DNA from: Oncomelania hupensis
Taxonomy: Eukaryota > Mollusca > Gastropoda > Littorinimorpha > Pomatiopsidae
DNA: 64,000 nucleotides
Direction of reading: 5' to 3'
NCBI GenBank assembly: GCA_036898135.1
Contig: CM072513.1
Location: 75,677,625-75,741,624 of the forward strand
This document shows positions 20,196 through 31,716 of the stretch, piece after piece. Both the position numbers and the translations under genes were made by a program. The notes under the pieces are model-generated. The model was not told the DNA's origin. It did not search any database and saw only the letters and a list, made by a program, of their open reading frames with translations. Numbering within the stretch: the stretch's first letter is position 1; each line of letters opens with the position of its first letter.

Positions 20196-22325
20196 TTAAG
20201 CAAGACAAAGATGTGTGCGTATGTGACCTTGGGTTTGAATGTGTCTGATGCATGTACATCATCAAAGATCTCTTTGTCTGTCTGTCTGTCTGTCTTTCTG
20301 TCTCTTATTTGCTTCATCGTGTGTGAGTTTTTGTTGTTGTTGTGGAGAGCCTTGTCTTTACAGAACAGATATTCTGGCGATTAACATTAACCCTATACTT
20401 TAAAAAAAACACCACCAAACTTTATTGTGTTTCTGAGGGATTTTTCTCTCACTGTTTATATGTGATGTATATCTGTGAGTGTATGTGCTCGATCATGTGG
20501 TATACTGGCTCGCGTTTGTGTAGTTGTGTGTCTAAGGGCGATCTCTGTGTTAAGACTGTCTTTTGAAGGAGAAGGCACTGAGGCGAGATTAAGGCTGTGA
20601 CCTACGTCTGTGGACTTTGCCAAAGATCCTGCCTTTTAGCCGAAGGTCGATTTTGCACGCGACATTTAACCGCCAAATTCACAACTGTCTCGACCGCTCA
20701 CTCGAGTGAAAAGGCTTCCTTGGCCCGTTTCAAAGCACCTAAAAAAAGCAAGTCTGACGTCACATCCGCGATGTAATGTTCTTCCGTGAAACCTGTTCCC
20801 GCCAAGTATAACGGATAACAGACGTTCTGACGTGAATTAAATATTAATGTAATTCCATGTCTGTATCCCCTAGAGAGAAATTGGGGTTTCCTAATGCTGC
20901 TGCTGCTGTTTGAGATACAGGGACGATTCATTCCAAATGCAGTTCAATAATTTATTTTAAGGTCTTTTTTTTTCTTTTTTTTAAAATATATATATATCTT
21001 TGATTTTAGACCGTGCATGATAGCATGATACAGGGCAGTAAATCGCAGTGCTGCATGTCCTACGAAACGTGAGGAAATCAAATTAAATGCTTATTGGAGT
21101 GAATTACGCAGTGGCTGCTTGTGATATTTTTCTGGGTCGATTCTGGTGTGGCTTCCATTACGACGTCCTGCAATAACGGTGGCGAAAGGGGTAATGGCTT
21201 TCTGGTGATGTTGTTTATACAAAGGGTGCATCTTAAATCTCCTTTAGTTACCTTCTTGTCTCATAAAAACATGGTGGATCATTACTCCAAATGGCTTTTC
21301 GGACGGGTTTAAAGCAGCGTTGGCCCAAAAGACTATGTTTGCGTTCAAGCGTGGAAGTGAACTACACTGAGACATACTATATACCATAAAGCTCAACTGT
21401 AATGGCTGATAAATTTGTCTTTGACTTGTCCATACATGTCAAATATAATTTATCTTTGGGCTGAAGGTTTGATGCAGTGCCGACCACAGTAAGAAACGAT
21501 TGCCTGCTTAGATGAAAGATTTGCTTGTACTACGCATGAATTCTCCGGGAGACGTCATAGCAGCCCAATATCTCTCCCACTCCCTTCTCCTCCACTTCCT
21601 CCCCTCCCCCCCCCCCCCAGCCCAATGAAATATGTGTAGCAGGGTTCAATTTATTATTTAGCGTAAGAATAGCATGCCTCAACCTCTCCAAACTTCTCAT
21701 GCCTCAGTGGACAATATTGAAGAAGTGTCTAGTACACGGCTGATCTCATTTCTTACTGGTGATTATTCTTGCAGTACAGTTCCAGTAGAACAAGCACAAC
21801 CACATTTTCCCCAGGCAGCAACCACAAAATCTTGGAATGAGATTTATTGCCTAACATAACATGTTACATCGTGAAAGTAAAAGAAAAGTGGTGGATTCCT
21901 AACGTAACTTTGATTTTCCTACCATTACTGTCCAGAGAGAAAACAACAGTCTCGTATCTTGACCTCTCTGAAGTTGATTTTCTGACTCCCCAAAGTGTGA
22001 AAGAAAAGAAAAAAGTACAATCTCGTCTCTCGATTCTTTAGCTTTGGCTTTGCAGAGGTTCATGCTGTCTATTTGCCCATCGATAAATCAGGAGGGTAAT
22101 CACGATGTGGAATATTTACAATCTCCCTTGACACTAATCTCTGTCTCACGGATGTATACCCTCTCTTGCTTACCATCTACATCGTCAACAATTGCTGGCG
22201 TAATATAACTCTTTCTCCAAATGATGGCTGTTCTTTTGTGTTCTTTATTCCTCCAGGGTTCGTGTCGCATGCGTAAGCACGTGTTTTTTTTTCTGCTAGC
22301 GCTTGAAGTACGTGATTTAAGTGCC
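20196..22325. other. no gene seen
   Basis: Only short unrelated frames. A (CTGT)n tract lies near 20277-20296, a C-run at 21606-21619. Nothing recognised on either strand. Confidence 0.45.
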
Positions 22326-22892
22326 TATCCTATGCTATCCTATCCCGTAACTTTGAGGTCGTAGGGGCACCACAGATGATCGTTTAACCAGCATACTCCA
22401 TCTTTCCCTGTCCTCAGCAACCCTGATTGTTTCGCTCAGTGTCAAACCAGTCCATTCTCGAATGTTGTCCTCCCACCTCTTTTTCGGTCTCCCTCTTCTT
22501 CTACCTCCTTGCACTGTGCCTTGCAGGATGGTCTTTGCAAGACCTATGATCTGGTGACGTGGCCATACCATCGGAGTTTCCGTTTTTTCACCACTGTGAG
22601 CAGGTCATCGTGTTGTCCAATGGCTTGTGTGATGGTCTTTCGGACTTCGTCGTTGGTGATGTATTGGGTATAGGAAATACCCAGAAGTCTTCTGTAGCAC
22701 CTCATCCCCATGCTTTGCATTCTTCGATGTAGATCTGCTGTGAGGGTCCATGCTTCGCAAGCATATAGGAAGATGGAGATGACAAGGGAGCGCAGCAGTC
22801 TTACCTTGGAATGTAGACTGATGGTCCTGTCTTTCCAAATTGGCTTCAACCTCGCCAGGGCAGCAGTTGTTTGTGCGATCCTGGAGAGGACT
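22326..22892 (-). pseudogene. L-GGATA LINE 3' fragment, best preserved C-terminus
   Basis: Minus frames 22544-22849 and 22335-22571 together cover KPIWKDRTISLHSKV, LLRSLVISIFLYACEAWTL, MRCYRRLLGISYTQYITNDEV, KKRKLRWYGHVTRS, then GRRRGRPKKRWEDNIREWTGL and AEDRERW, to the stop and the GGATAG-type tail at 22326-22346. A single frameshift near 22550-22570 separates the two halves. The RT catalytic core is absent. Confidence 0.85.
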
Positions 22893-23308
22893 TAAGTGCA
22901 GCTTTTGACAATAGACTGAATGTTTCTTTAGACTGGTGTTATTATTTTAATTTCTCTGACAGTTTCAAAACTTTCACTCTAACTTCGTGTTTGACGAATA
23001 TTTCACATTGTTTCGTTCCTGTTTCTCGCCAGTTGTAAACTATCTGTGGGGGTTGTGCTAAGAGATGACTTTAATGTGTTCGATTTTAAAATAATACACT
23101 GAATTTGTAAACCCCACTAACCAAAGATATTTCAGTGAACATAGGCGTTATCGAAACCTGGCTTGATCATACAAGAAACCAAACATGCAGAGAAGGTTGA
23201 AATGGTAACATTCCTTGAACGATATTCTCATTTGGAATGGTAATACTGTGATTTTACAATCTGGACAGAATGGGTGAATAAATGAGTTATGTGATTAAGG
23301 AAGCATAT

Positions 23309-23312
<4 letters not shown>
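22893..23312. other. no gene seen
   Basis: No recognised coding or repeat family. Confidence 0.4.

Positions 23313-23373
<61 letters not shown>
23313..23373. repeat. (GA)n microsatellite
   Basis: Uninterrupted GA for about 60 bp. Confidence 0.95.
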
Positions 23374-23376
<3 letters not shown>

Positions 23377-24384
23377 CGAATCATAGAATAATGCACAGCG
23401 CATTACACCATCTTTCTAAAATGAAATTCGTGATCTTCTCAGTAGCTTTGGTAACGGTGTACAGTTTGGGTAAACAGCACACATAAATCGTACGAAGAGG
23501 CTTAGGGATGGAGGGTGGGAGGTGGGGGCTATCACAAGGATGACCAGACGTATTCCAAGGATGAACATTGGGAGGAACTGTCTGAGGGTCAGACAAAATA
23601 GAGACACAATATGATTGAGTACAGGGGCACGGCGACCTAGCCACCATGCGGGTATTGCGTAGAAGGCTTCTAGAACGAAAAGGGAACTGTCTATATCCCT
23701 GATAGAACGTGATTTCTAGGAATAAGAGGGAACTGTTGTCTAACCCACGGCAGAGGAGACTCTGGAGGGTGAATGAAAACCGCCCAAGGCGATCAAGTTG
23801 CATTGTAGTAGTCAGCCGGTGATAACATAGGTTGTCAGCACGGACCCGGTCTCATTGACTTCGAAAGGAAGTATCGAATCAAAAGGCGCCAGATGCATTT
23901 CATCTCCAAACTACGCTTACCGCAGCTTCCGCATTGTGCCTAGACACGAAGGCTCTCTAGAAGTTGAATGGACTGTCTGGTATTCAAATCTGTAGCATTT
24001 ACGAGTGTACCTAAGATGGCGGCTTACTCTTGTGGAAAGACAGCCAGAAACATTGTATAAGGAGTATTGCTGTTTTCCAAACTTTTGGAGTTTATTTTAC
24101 CTTGCAGATTTTCCGTGTTAAAAAACATTGTTTATGGGAGTATTCTTTTTTTCCCCATACTTTGGAGTTTATGTTTATTTACAGCTGTTGTGCGTTCATC
24201 GGTGGCAGTTCACTCTCTCTTTTATAAGTTACGGCAACCCAAAACAAGTTTGCTACACCTCTAGCTGCCCTCGACCTCAACCACCGACACGCCCAGCGAA
24301 CACGGTCTCTACCCCTTTTAGTTGAAAACCAGTGAATCGGGACGACCAATTTCAATCTCATGTCTTTCTATCACATGTCCGTAA
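23374..24384. other. no gene seen
   Basis: A minus frame of 140 codons (23381-23803) is Pro- and Cys-containing but matches no family I know and is probably chance. AAACTTTTGGAGTTTATTTTACC (24077) and ATACTTTGGAGTTTATGTTTATT (24156) form a short local duplication. Confidence 0.4.
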
Positions 24385-24449
24385 GGTAGTCCCCAGTGGG
24401 GATGCCGAGGGTTTCTGTATAAATAGTATCCTCACTTTAAATTCCCACT
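24385..24449 (+). mobile_element. R705 copy 3, 5' part (interrupted)
   Basis: GTCCCCAGTGGGGATGCCGAG and CTGTATAAATAGTATCCTCAC parallel the minus-strand sequence of R705 copy 1 near 1265-1315. It stops at AATTCCCACT, the target of the SINE-C insertion, and resumes at 24645. Confidence 0.65.
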
Positions 24450-24644
24450 AGCGGGGCCAGGTAGCTCAGTTGGTAAGAGCGTCTTGCTAGTAACCGAAAG
24501 GTCGCTGGTTCGAATCCCGGATTGGTCAACGTGTGATCATATTATTTTCCCCTTTACCAACAACTGGCCCGCTGGTGTCAGTATAAATCGGTCCAGTAGT
24601 CACCTATATGCGAAAGTGTCGTGTGACTATAATCTACAAACAAC
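24450..24644 (+). mobile_element. SINE-C, tRNA-Thr-like head, copy 2
   Basis: Flanked by the perfect 10-bp repeat AATTCCCACT (24440-24449, 24645-24654), which belongs to the R705 copy it entered. Head: GGTAGCTCAGTTGGTAAGAG (A box), CTAGTAA anticodon loop, GGTTCGAATCC (B box). The body is nearly identical to the copy at 12574-12781 over about 180 bp. The tail is a short CAA run. Confidence 0.9.
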
Positions 24645-25015
24645 AATTCCCACTGTTTCTGTTACTCTCATTTGTTCTTTCTCGTCCCAACGTTTGTTCA
24701 TCTGCTGAATAAAAATTGATACACAACAACAAAATCTCGTCCTTAATCTGTTGTATCAATCTACTATCTTCTTCGCTAGATCAGTCACCTACTGTTTTTT
24801 TCTTCAAAACTCTCCCCAAACTGTATGGGGTCTGTTGGGTTAGCTTCGGGACATTGGAGGCTTTCTGCCAAATGGTCACTAAGGCTTTCAATGGTATTAT
24901 TATTTAGCAATGTAGGCATTTCATATTCATTTGTTTGGTTAATATTGTATAATAATGTTTATATTCTATTTTGTTTTTATAAACGCAGAGGTTCGACAAA
25001 TCATACATTTCTGTA
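24645..25015 (+). mobile_element. R705 copy 3, 3' part, diverged
   Basis: Continues the R705 body after the SINE: ATCTTCTTCGCTAGATCA, GGGGTCTGTTGGGTTAGCTT, GGCTTTCTGCCAAATGGTCAC and TTCTATTTTGTTTTTATAA all have counterparts on the minus strand of copy 1. Divergence is clearly higher than between copies 1 and 2. It ends before the CAAT tail. Confidence 0.65.
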
Positions 25016-25184
25016 GAAAAATAACTAATAACTCAGTGTTCCCGTTGAAGATTTTCCGTCTTAGTTAATAGTTTTCTTTTTTATATAATCGCAGTATTCG
25101 GAAACGCTTACATTTTCTGCTTCGTTATTTCTGTTGTTGTTGTTGTTGTTTTTTTCTCCTCAAGTTTTTCTCTCGGGATTTGTC

Positions 25185-25655
25185 GCATCAGAGTATCCCT
25201 TGTCATATCCATCTTCCTATAACCTTGCGAAACATGGACCCTCACAGCAGATCTACAACGAGGAATACAAAGCTTGGCGATGAGGTGCTACAGAAGACCT
25301 TTGGGCATTTCCCATACCCAGCACATCACCAACAACGAAGTGCGATAGACCATCACGCAACCATTGAACAACACGATGACATGCTCACAGTGGTAAAGAA
25401 ACGGAAACTCCGATGGCATGGCCACATCACCAGAGCATCCGGCCTTGCGGAAAACATCCTGCAAGGTACGTCGCAAAGAGGCAGAAGAAGAGGGAGACAG
25501 AAAAAGAGGTGGGAGGACAACATTCGAGAATGGACTGGCTTGACACTGAGCGAAGCCATTATGGTTGCTGAGGACAGAGAAAGATGGAGTACGCTGGTTA
25601 AACGATCATCTGTGCTACCCAACGACCTTCGAGTGACGGAATAGGATAGGATTCT
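25185..25655 (+). pseudogene. L-GGATA LINE 3' fragment
   Basis: Starts in the LVISIFL-like region and reaches the tail GGAATAGGATAGGATT. VKKRKLRWHGHITRASGLAENILQ followed by KKRWEDNIREWTGLTLSEAI is in one frame. The first ~150 bp are in another frame. A stop replaces part of the QAIGQHD segment. Confidence 0.8.
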
Positions 25656-26433
25656 TTTAGCGTAATAGTAGTGGCAATACTAATAACGGCGAAGCCACAA
25701 AACATAAAACCTATTAGTATTAAGAGACAGAAGAACTCTATTAGTCCAAAAGATACGTATGGAAATTACAATAGTTGTAGTTCCAGATTCTATAATAAAA
25801 CCGTTTCTTTTGTATTCAGCAATTTTCCTTGTCTCAATTGGTCTGTATGTGTTCGTTGTATGAGAGTGACTGGAGGTGTTCACAACAAAGCTTTTTTCTT
25901 CTATTTTCATGTTGCGTAGTTTGTCTTCTGCGTGAAAATCAGTCCCCTAATGTTGTGTGGGCTTGTGTGTGTATAATGTTGTGTTCATACAAAAGTGATA
26001 AACCTTCCAACCTCCTCTCTCTTTCGTTGCCATAGTTGCGCATTCTGTGTTCGAGTGCCATTGTTGTGTATGTGTGCCCGTATAGGGTCTGTGTCTATTG
26101 AGGGTGGTTGAAAAGTTACTCCCTATTGAAAATGGCTGGAAACTGTGGTAAAATAGTACCGCATTTTAAAATAAAATCAACCGTATTGTAATCCTTTACA
26201 GTGGTGGAATTGAAATGCGTAATTGATGTTATTTATTTTAATCCCACAATGACGAGAGCATAGTCTTTCATGGCGAGTCGTCTGGCATTTTCGTCTTATG
26301 CTTGTGTCAAAGTTGAGCTCTCTCAGGCACTGCAGTGTCAGGTGATGTTTGGCCAATTATGGGCAGCTCTCATCATTGTGAGATGAAATCACAATTCAGC
26401 AATTCAATAATAAATTATAATATCCCTGTAATG
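25656..26433. other. no gene seen
   Basis: Short frames without recognisable domains. Confidence 0.4.
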
Positions 26434-26812
26434 GTCATGCCACACGAGCGTCAAATCTTGAATCCAATTCATGAAATCACGACAAAATCCCTTGATTGTC
26501 GTGTGGCACCCTGTGCATCGCGAATCCAGATTCTTTGAATTGGCTCCGATTGCCGACTTTCAACATGTTCTAATTCCGCGAGTCTCGATTGTGTGATTCG
26601 GACCTTTTGGCCAATGGGAAGCAGAATTCGAATCACGTGATCACAACACACGTACAGCAAAACTTCAAGACCAATAACCCTCAAGTTTGACTCGATGTGC
26701 GACTTTCGTGTGGCACTGCGCGATTCAAGTCAAAATGAAATTCCGACTTCGAAGTCGAAAATTGCTCCGATTCGCGTCAAGTCCAGTAGATTTGACGCTC
26801 GTGTGGCATGGG
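26434..26812. mobile_element. MITE-like element with 23-bp perfect inverted ends
   Basis: CATGCCACACGAGCGTCAAATCT at 26436-26458 is the exact reverse complement of 26788-26810. Inside, CGTGTGGCAC recurs near 26499-26508 and 26704-26713, so the terminal motif is also present subterminally. The unit is about 375 bp and non-coding. These are features of a non-autonomous DNA transposon. No clear target duplication was found, so the superfamily is unassigned. Confidence 0.65.
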
Positions 26813-27043
26813 CTTAAGGAATAAAAAAATACAATTTTGTTTCATGCAAATTCGGTACTATTTGCAACAACAGGAAACAAAAAAATACCCCCCCCTTCCC
26901 CCCAAAAAAAAATTATAACCAATTTTCTTTGGGAGTTTTGAGCCCTACCTGTACAGGTATATCGTTTTCTACAAAAGTGACATGATAATTAAGGTTGTGT
27001 CCTTTATTGTCGTGTTTGTATATTCGTCTGTAGTTGATATGCT

Positions 27044-27052
27044 TGTGTGTGT

Positions 27053-27096
<44 letters not shown>
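27044..27096. repeat. (GT)n microsatellite
   Basis: GT dinucleotides with one GG interruption. Confidence 0.95.
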
Positions 27097-27099
<3 letters not shown>

Positions 27100-27351
27100 G
27101 TGTCTGGAGTATGAAAGTGTCTGGGGATATGTCTACAAAAGTGACAAACCTTTTTCTCTTATTGATATGTTTCAGAGGGGTAGACGTCGGGGGTTGTGGG
27201 GAGTGGGGGTGGGCGGGGAGCAGTCATTCTAGTTAGAATCCCCCGAGAGACCCTTTCTGTTTCCATATGCTGCTTTGAATTATGTCTTCAACGGCTGAGT
27301 GGAGTTGGTTGTCTCTGAAATCGTAAATTCTCGTAAAGATGGCTTGGGGAA

Positions 27352-27354
<3 letters not shown>

Positions 27355-27416
<62 letters not shown>
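27355..27416. repeat. (CT)n microsatellite
   Basis: About 60 bp of CT, followed by a GGGA-rich stretch. Confidence 0.95.
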
Positions 27417-27417
<1 letters not shown>

Positions 27418-27949
27418 AGGAGATGAGAGAGGGAGGGAGAGAGGGAGGGAGGGAGAGAAGGTGTGAGCTGAACACCGGGGCGCTTGTGCGCTGAAGAGGA
27501 GAATTTCACTTAACGAAAACGCTCTGTTTGGTAAACTTTGGAGTGGTGCTGACGAGGAATTGATTCTTCGGTAGAGAAAAAGTTTGGTTTCCGTACAGTA
27601 AGTTATTCAACGTTATCTTTTTCAATTCCTCTTTTTCGTTATCCCCCCCCCTCCTCCATTCCTCCAGCCACACCTCTCACTCACAAATCTCTTTTCTATT
27701 ACATTCAGTGTTCTGACATCGTAAAGTACTAGTTCGTGGATTATAAACTACTGTTGATGTGGTAACCATATAAGGGGAGTACTCTTTGTGGGGTGTGTTT
27801 GCGTGGGTTTGTGTGTCAGTGAGTAGGGTAGGTGGTGGCTGCACTGTTCAATCCCGAAGTGCTCATTAAATAATGTGTGTTTGCTACACGACAAATACGT
27901 CGTGGGATCGTAAATTGGTGGAGAATGGGATTACCAACTTGGCATTTTT

Positions 27950-28124
<175 letters not shown>

Positions 28125-28427
28125 CAATTTTTATTATGTTTACTTGTTAAGGGACAGGTTGGAAGATTAGATTTATTAATTAGTCTAAAATCTTATCTAC
28201 CCTAATTAAAAAAAGTTTCCAAAAAAGTTTCCAAAAACGGTTCTCTCAATGTTTTCATTAAATCGTGTCTTACATGAGTAGTAGTCCCTGGAAACTATCT
28301 TGTTTAGATTGTTTTAAACATCTTAATTAAATTTTGTTATGGCGTAAATCCAATGGTATTAAAAATTCATTGATTTTCTTGCTGATGCCATTGAAGCTTC
28401 TTTTTCTCAGTTTGTAAATCTCCCTCT

Positions 28428-28430
<3 letters not shown>
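28125..28430. other. AT-rich spacer, no gene seen
   Basis: Lies between two (CT)n blocks. AAAAAAGTTTCC is tandemly repeated at 28208-28232. Confidence 0.5.

Positions 28431-28482
<52 letters not shown>
28431..28482. repeat. (CT)n microsatellite
   Basis: About 50 bp of CT. Confidence 0.95.
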
Positions 28483-28485
<3 letters not shown>

Positions 28486-28697
28486 GTGTTTATTTTTATA
28501 TTCACATATATTTATTTTTATTATTTATATTTATTTTTTTAATAGTTATATATTGCAATATTATATAAAGTCTAATAACTCATGTGTTTATCTTTTTTTT
28601 CTTTTTGTTCCATGCGCTGTTTGCTTCTGGCTGTTTTGCAAAACAGGTAAGATACATTTTCATTTGTTTCTTGTTGTTCGTTGACTGCTTTTCGAAG

Positions 28698-28820
<123 letters not shown>

Positions 28821-29057
28821 TTGTCCATTGCACTTCTCTATTTTGGCGATGTGAGGAGAGCTTTTTTTCCCTGATATCTTGGGTTGCCATTGCAGTGCTC
28901 TGAAACTTATACTTGAGGCCATTGTCGTTTCGATTGCTTGCCCGTGCATGTTCGAAAGTGGAGATTTCTTTAGTGTTAGTGTGCACGAGTATTAATCCGG
29001 TGTAATCCAAACTCGTTAAGGCTGAACACTCAAACTGGTTTCTTAATAACAAAAACT

Positions 29058-29601
29058 GGTACCAGAAGAAGGTTGTGATGAAGTAAAACGTGGTGCAAGA
29101 AGAAGGTTGTGATGAAGTAAAACGTGGTACCAGAAGAAGGTTGTGATGAAGTAAAACGTGGTACCAGAAGAAGGTTGTGATGAAGTAAAACGTGGTACCA
29201 GAAGAAGGTTGTGATGAAGTAAAACGTGGTACCAGAAAAAGGTTGTGATGAAGTAAAACGTGGTACCAGAAGAAGGTTGTGATGAAGTAAAACGTGGTGC
29301 AAGAAAAAGGTTGTGATGAAGTAAAACGTGGTACCAGAAGAAGGTTGTGATGAAGTAAAACGTGGTACCAGAAGAAGGTTGTGATGAAGTAAAACGTGGT
29401 ACCAGAAGAAGGTTGTGATGAAGTAAAACGTGGTACCAGAAGAAGGTTGTGATGAAGTAAAACGTGGTGCAAGAAGAAGGTTGTGATGAAGTAAAACGTG
29501 GAACCAGAATAAGGTCGTGATGAAGTAAACGTGGTACCAGAAGAAGGTGTTGATGAAGTAAAACGTGGAACCAGAATAAGGTCGTGATGAAGTAAAACGT
29601 G
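29058..29601. repeat. 34-bp minisatellite, about 16 units
   Basis: The unit GGTACCAGAAGAAGGTTGTG plus ATGAAGTAAAACGT is repeated head to tail about 16 times. Unit variants GGTGCAAG (29092, 29296, 29466 and others) and GGAACCAGAATAAGGTC are interspersed rather than grouped, which points to exchange between units. Because 3 x 34 = 102, the array is open in all frames of the minus strand and produces a false 34-residue protein repeat. I do not regard it as coding. Confidence 0.9.
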
Positions 29602-29969
29602 GGCTTGAAGAATATAACATAATAACCTGGCCTTCAGGGAAAACGTCCGTAGTGGTTTAAGATGTTGACAGGAGAAAGATTTGCAGGCGATTAAGGATGA
29701 AGGTGAACTTGCCAAATGTTCTCTGCGTGTCATAAATCACTAGATGGTTCGAAGTACTGGTAAATCCTTGTTTCCTTCAAGTCTTTCTTGGATTGCTTTA
29801 TGAATAGGTGGGTTTGCAGGTGTGGGGGTGATGATGTATGGAACATGAGATAGTAGCATTATTTTGTTATGAATGAAAGAAGGAATGAATGAATAATTTA
29901 TAAAGCGCGTAAATATCTCCACGCCGACGGGCATGGTCGCAGCGTTGGTGGGAGGGAGGTGGATAACCA
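29602..29969. other. no gene seen
   Basis: GAATGAATGAATAATTTATAAAGCGCGTAAATATC near 29883-29920 resembles a SINE/LINE 3' tail read on the minus strand. No coding region recognised. Confidence 0.4.
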
Positions 29970-29970
29970 T

Positions 29971-30005
<35 letters not shown>

Positions 30006-30011
30006 CACACC

Positions 30012-30050
<39 letters not shown>
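29970..30050. repeat. (CA)n microsatellite
   Basis: CA with single A and CC interruptions. Confidence 0.95.
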
Positions 30051-30053
<3 letters not shown>

Positions 30054-31549
30054 TAGAGTTGTTAGAGTTGAGTTGTGAAAGAAGGATGTGTCCGATTGTC
30101 CTCTCCGTGTTTTTTTTTTTTTAACTCTAACTAATGTTTGACTATGACGCCGTTTCCTACATAGGACCACCCGATCTCCAGAAGTTGCTTTTAGCATAAG
30201 GGTACATTCTTTGGTACTGAGGTAATTGTAATGAAATAAACGAATGTAAAAAAAAAAAAGTACATCAGAACTAACTAAAAACAGGGAAAATTTTTATTAT
30301 GAGAATTAGGTCTGAGAAGTAGTCTTACTCAAGTACGGAGATGTTAGTGCTCTTCCGGTATACGGCACTAAGTCTTATTATAGTACATTCAAGTTTTCTC
30401 TCTTATTGAACAGTGTTAGTATATTACAGTTTCTCCCTAATAAGGCAGACGTAGCACGGCTTCAAGGTACTAACATATATATAAAAGCCTTAGTCCCCAT
30501 CCTATGCTTCAATCTCTGTGTAAATGAAACAAGGTAGACGTCTTCACGTTGACGTATGTCTTTTTGTAATCGATGAGTCTCCTCCGTCCTTGCCAATTAG
30601 AAGGAATTGTTTGTAAGTCCAGCGGAACTGTCGCCTCTAGAACAAGAAGGGAAAAGTAAGGGCAATGGAGTTGTGGGAAGGGAGTGACACTTCTCTAAGG
30701 ACTGGGGGACAATTATTTGAAGAACAAGTTGGAGATACGTTTGGTTATGTGGATAGCGAAGAAGATAACTTTCTCATTGTGGTGATAATTTGATTATTAT
30801 GTGTATAGGCGAGTAAGATATCTTCTAAATGAATGCGTGCTTGTTATATAGTAGATGCGTTTCTTCTTTGACAATGGCTTTATTGTTTGATAATGGAAAA
30901 TACAGACGGGGTGGGGGTGGAGGGAGAAGAGGGGTGGGGAGTGGGGTAACTTTGACCTTCGTGTTCAGGGAAATATTTCAACGTCGACGGAAAATACCTT
31001 ATTATTTTCGATGTACCCCTTTCTTATTTGCGGATGAAAAGGATTCTTTGTAAACGTAGCGAAATTATTGTTTCAAAAACAGAGATTGGAGATATAGTCA
31101 AGATGGTTGAATAAACAAACAAAACAAACAAACAAACAAAAAGCCACACACACACATAAAATAGCATAGATGTAGGAAAAATGAAACATAGCTCTGTGTT
31201 CCAGATGAAGATTTCCCGTCTGCCTTATACTTTGATGGTAAGGTGATTGTCTTACATCTGGAATACTTTCCTCCAGTCTATATTGGGGGACGAGACTGTT
31301 GGTTGAGAGGAAAGCGTGTGAAAGCTGTTTCGACCTTTGAAGGTCATCATCACACACAGGCTGAATCACTCTCCCGGAGCCTTTGTCTGGGAAATGACCT
31401 GATGAGACATAGATGGTTAGACAAATAGAAGCGAGCTAAATGCAAGAGGTGGTCGCAAAAATAAAATGAAAGGGAAACAAATGCAGATAGCTGAACAAGC
31501 AGAGGGATGGTTGAGGGCAACGACGGACATCTTCTCCTACTGAAGACCC

Positions 31550-31550
<1 letters not shown>
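30051..31550. other. no gene seen
   Basis: Short frames only. A (CAAA)n run lies at 31112-31140. Confidence 0.45.

Positions 31551-31623
<73 letters not shown>
31551..31623. repeat. (AAT)n, 3' tail of the minus-strand LINE
   Basis: About 72 bp of AAT directly before GCGCTATAAA-type LINE 3' sequence read on the minus strand. Matches the (ATT)n tails at 17930 and 60959. Confidence 0.9.
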
Positions 31624-31624
<1 letters not shown>

Positions 31625-31685
31625 CATTTGTGCAGCGTCCTTCCTCACTAGAGTTTATAGCGCTTTACATACATCGCACACACAC

Positions 31686-31716
<31 letters not shown>

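Noticed and set aside
24450..24525. tRNA-Thr gene on the plus strand
   Set aside because: Same SINE family with its own target duplication.
29058..29601. CRISPR-like array
   Set aside because: Units are contiguous with no unique spacers, and the genome is eukaryotic.
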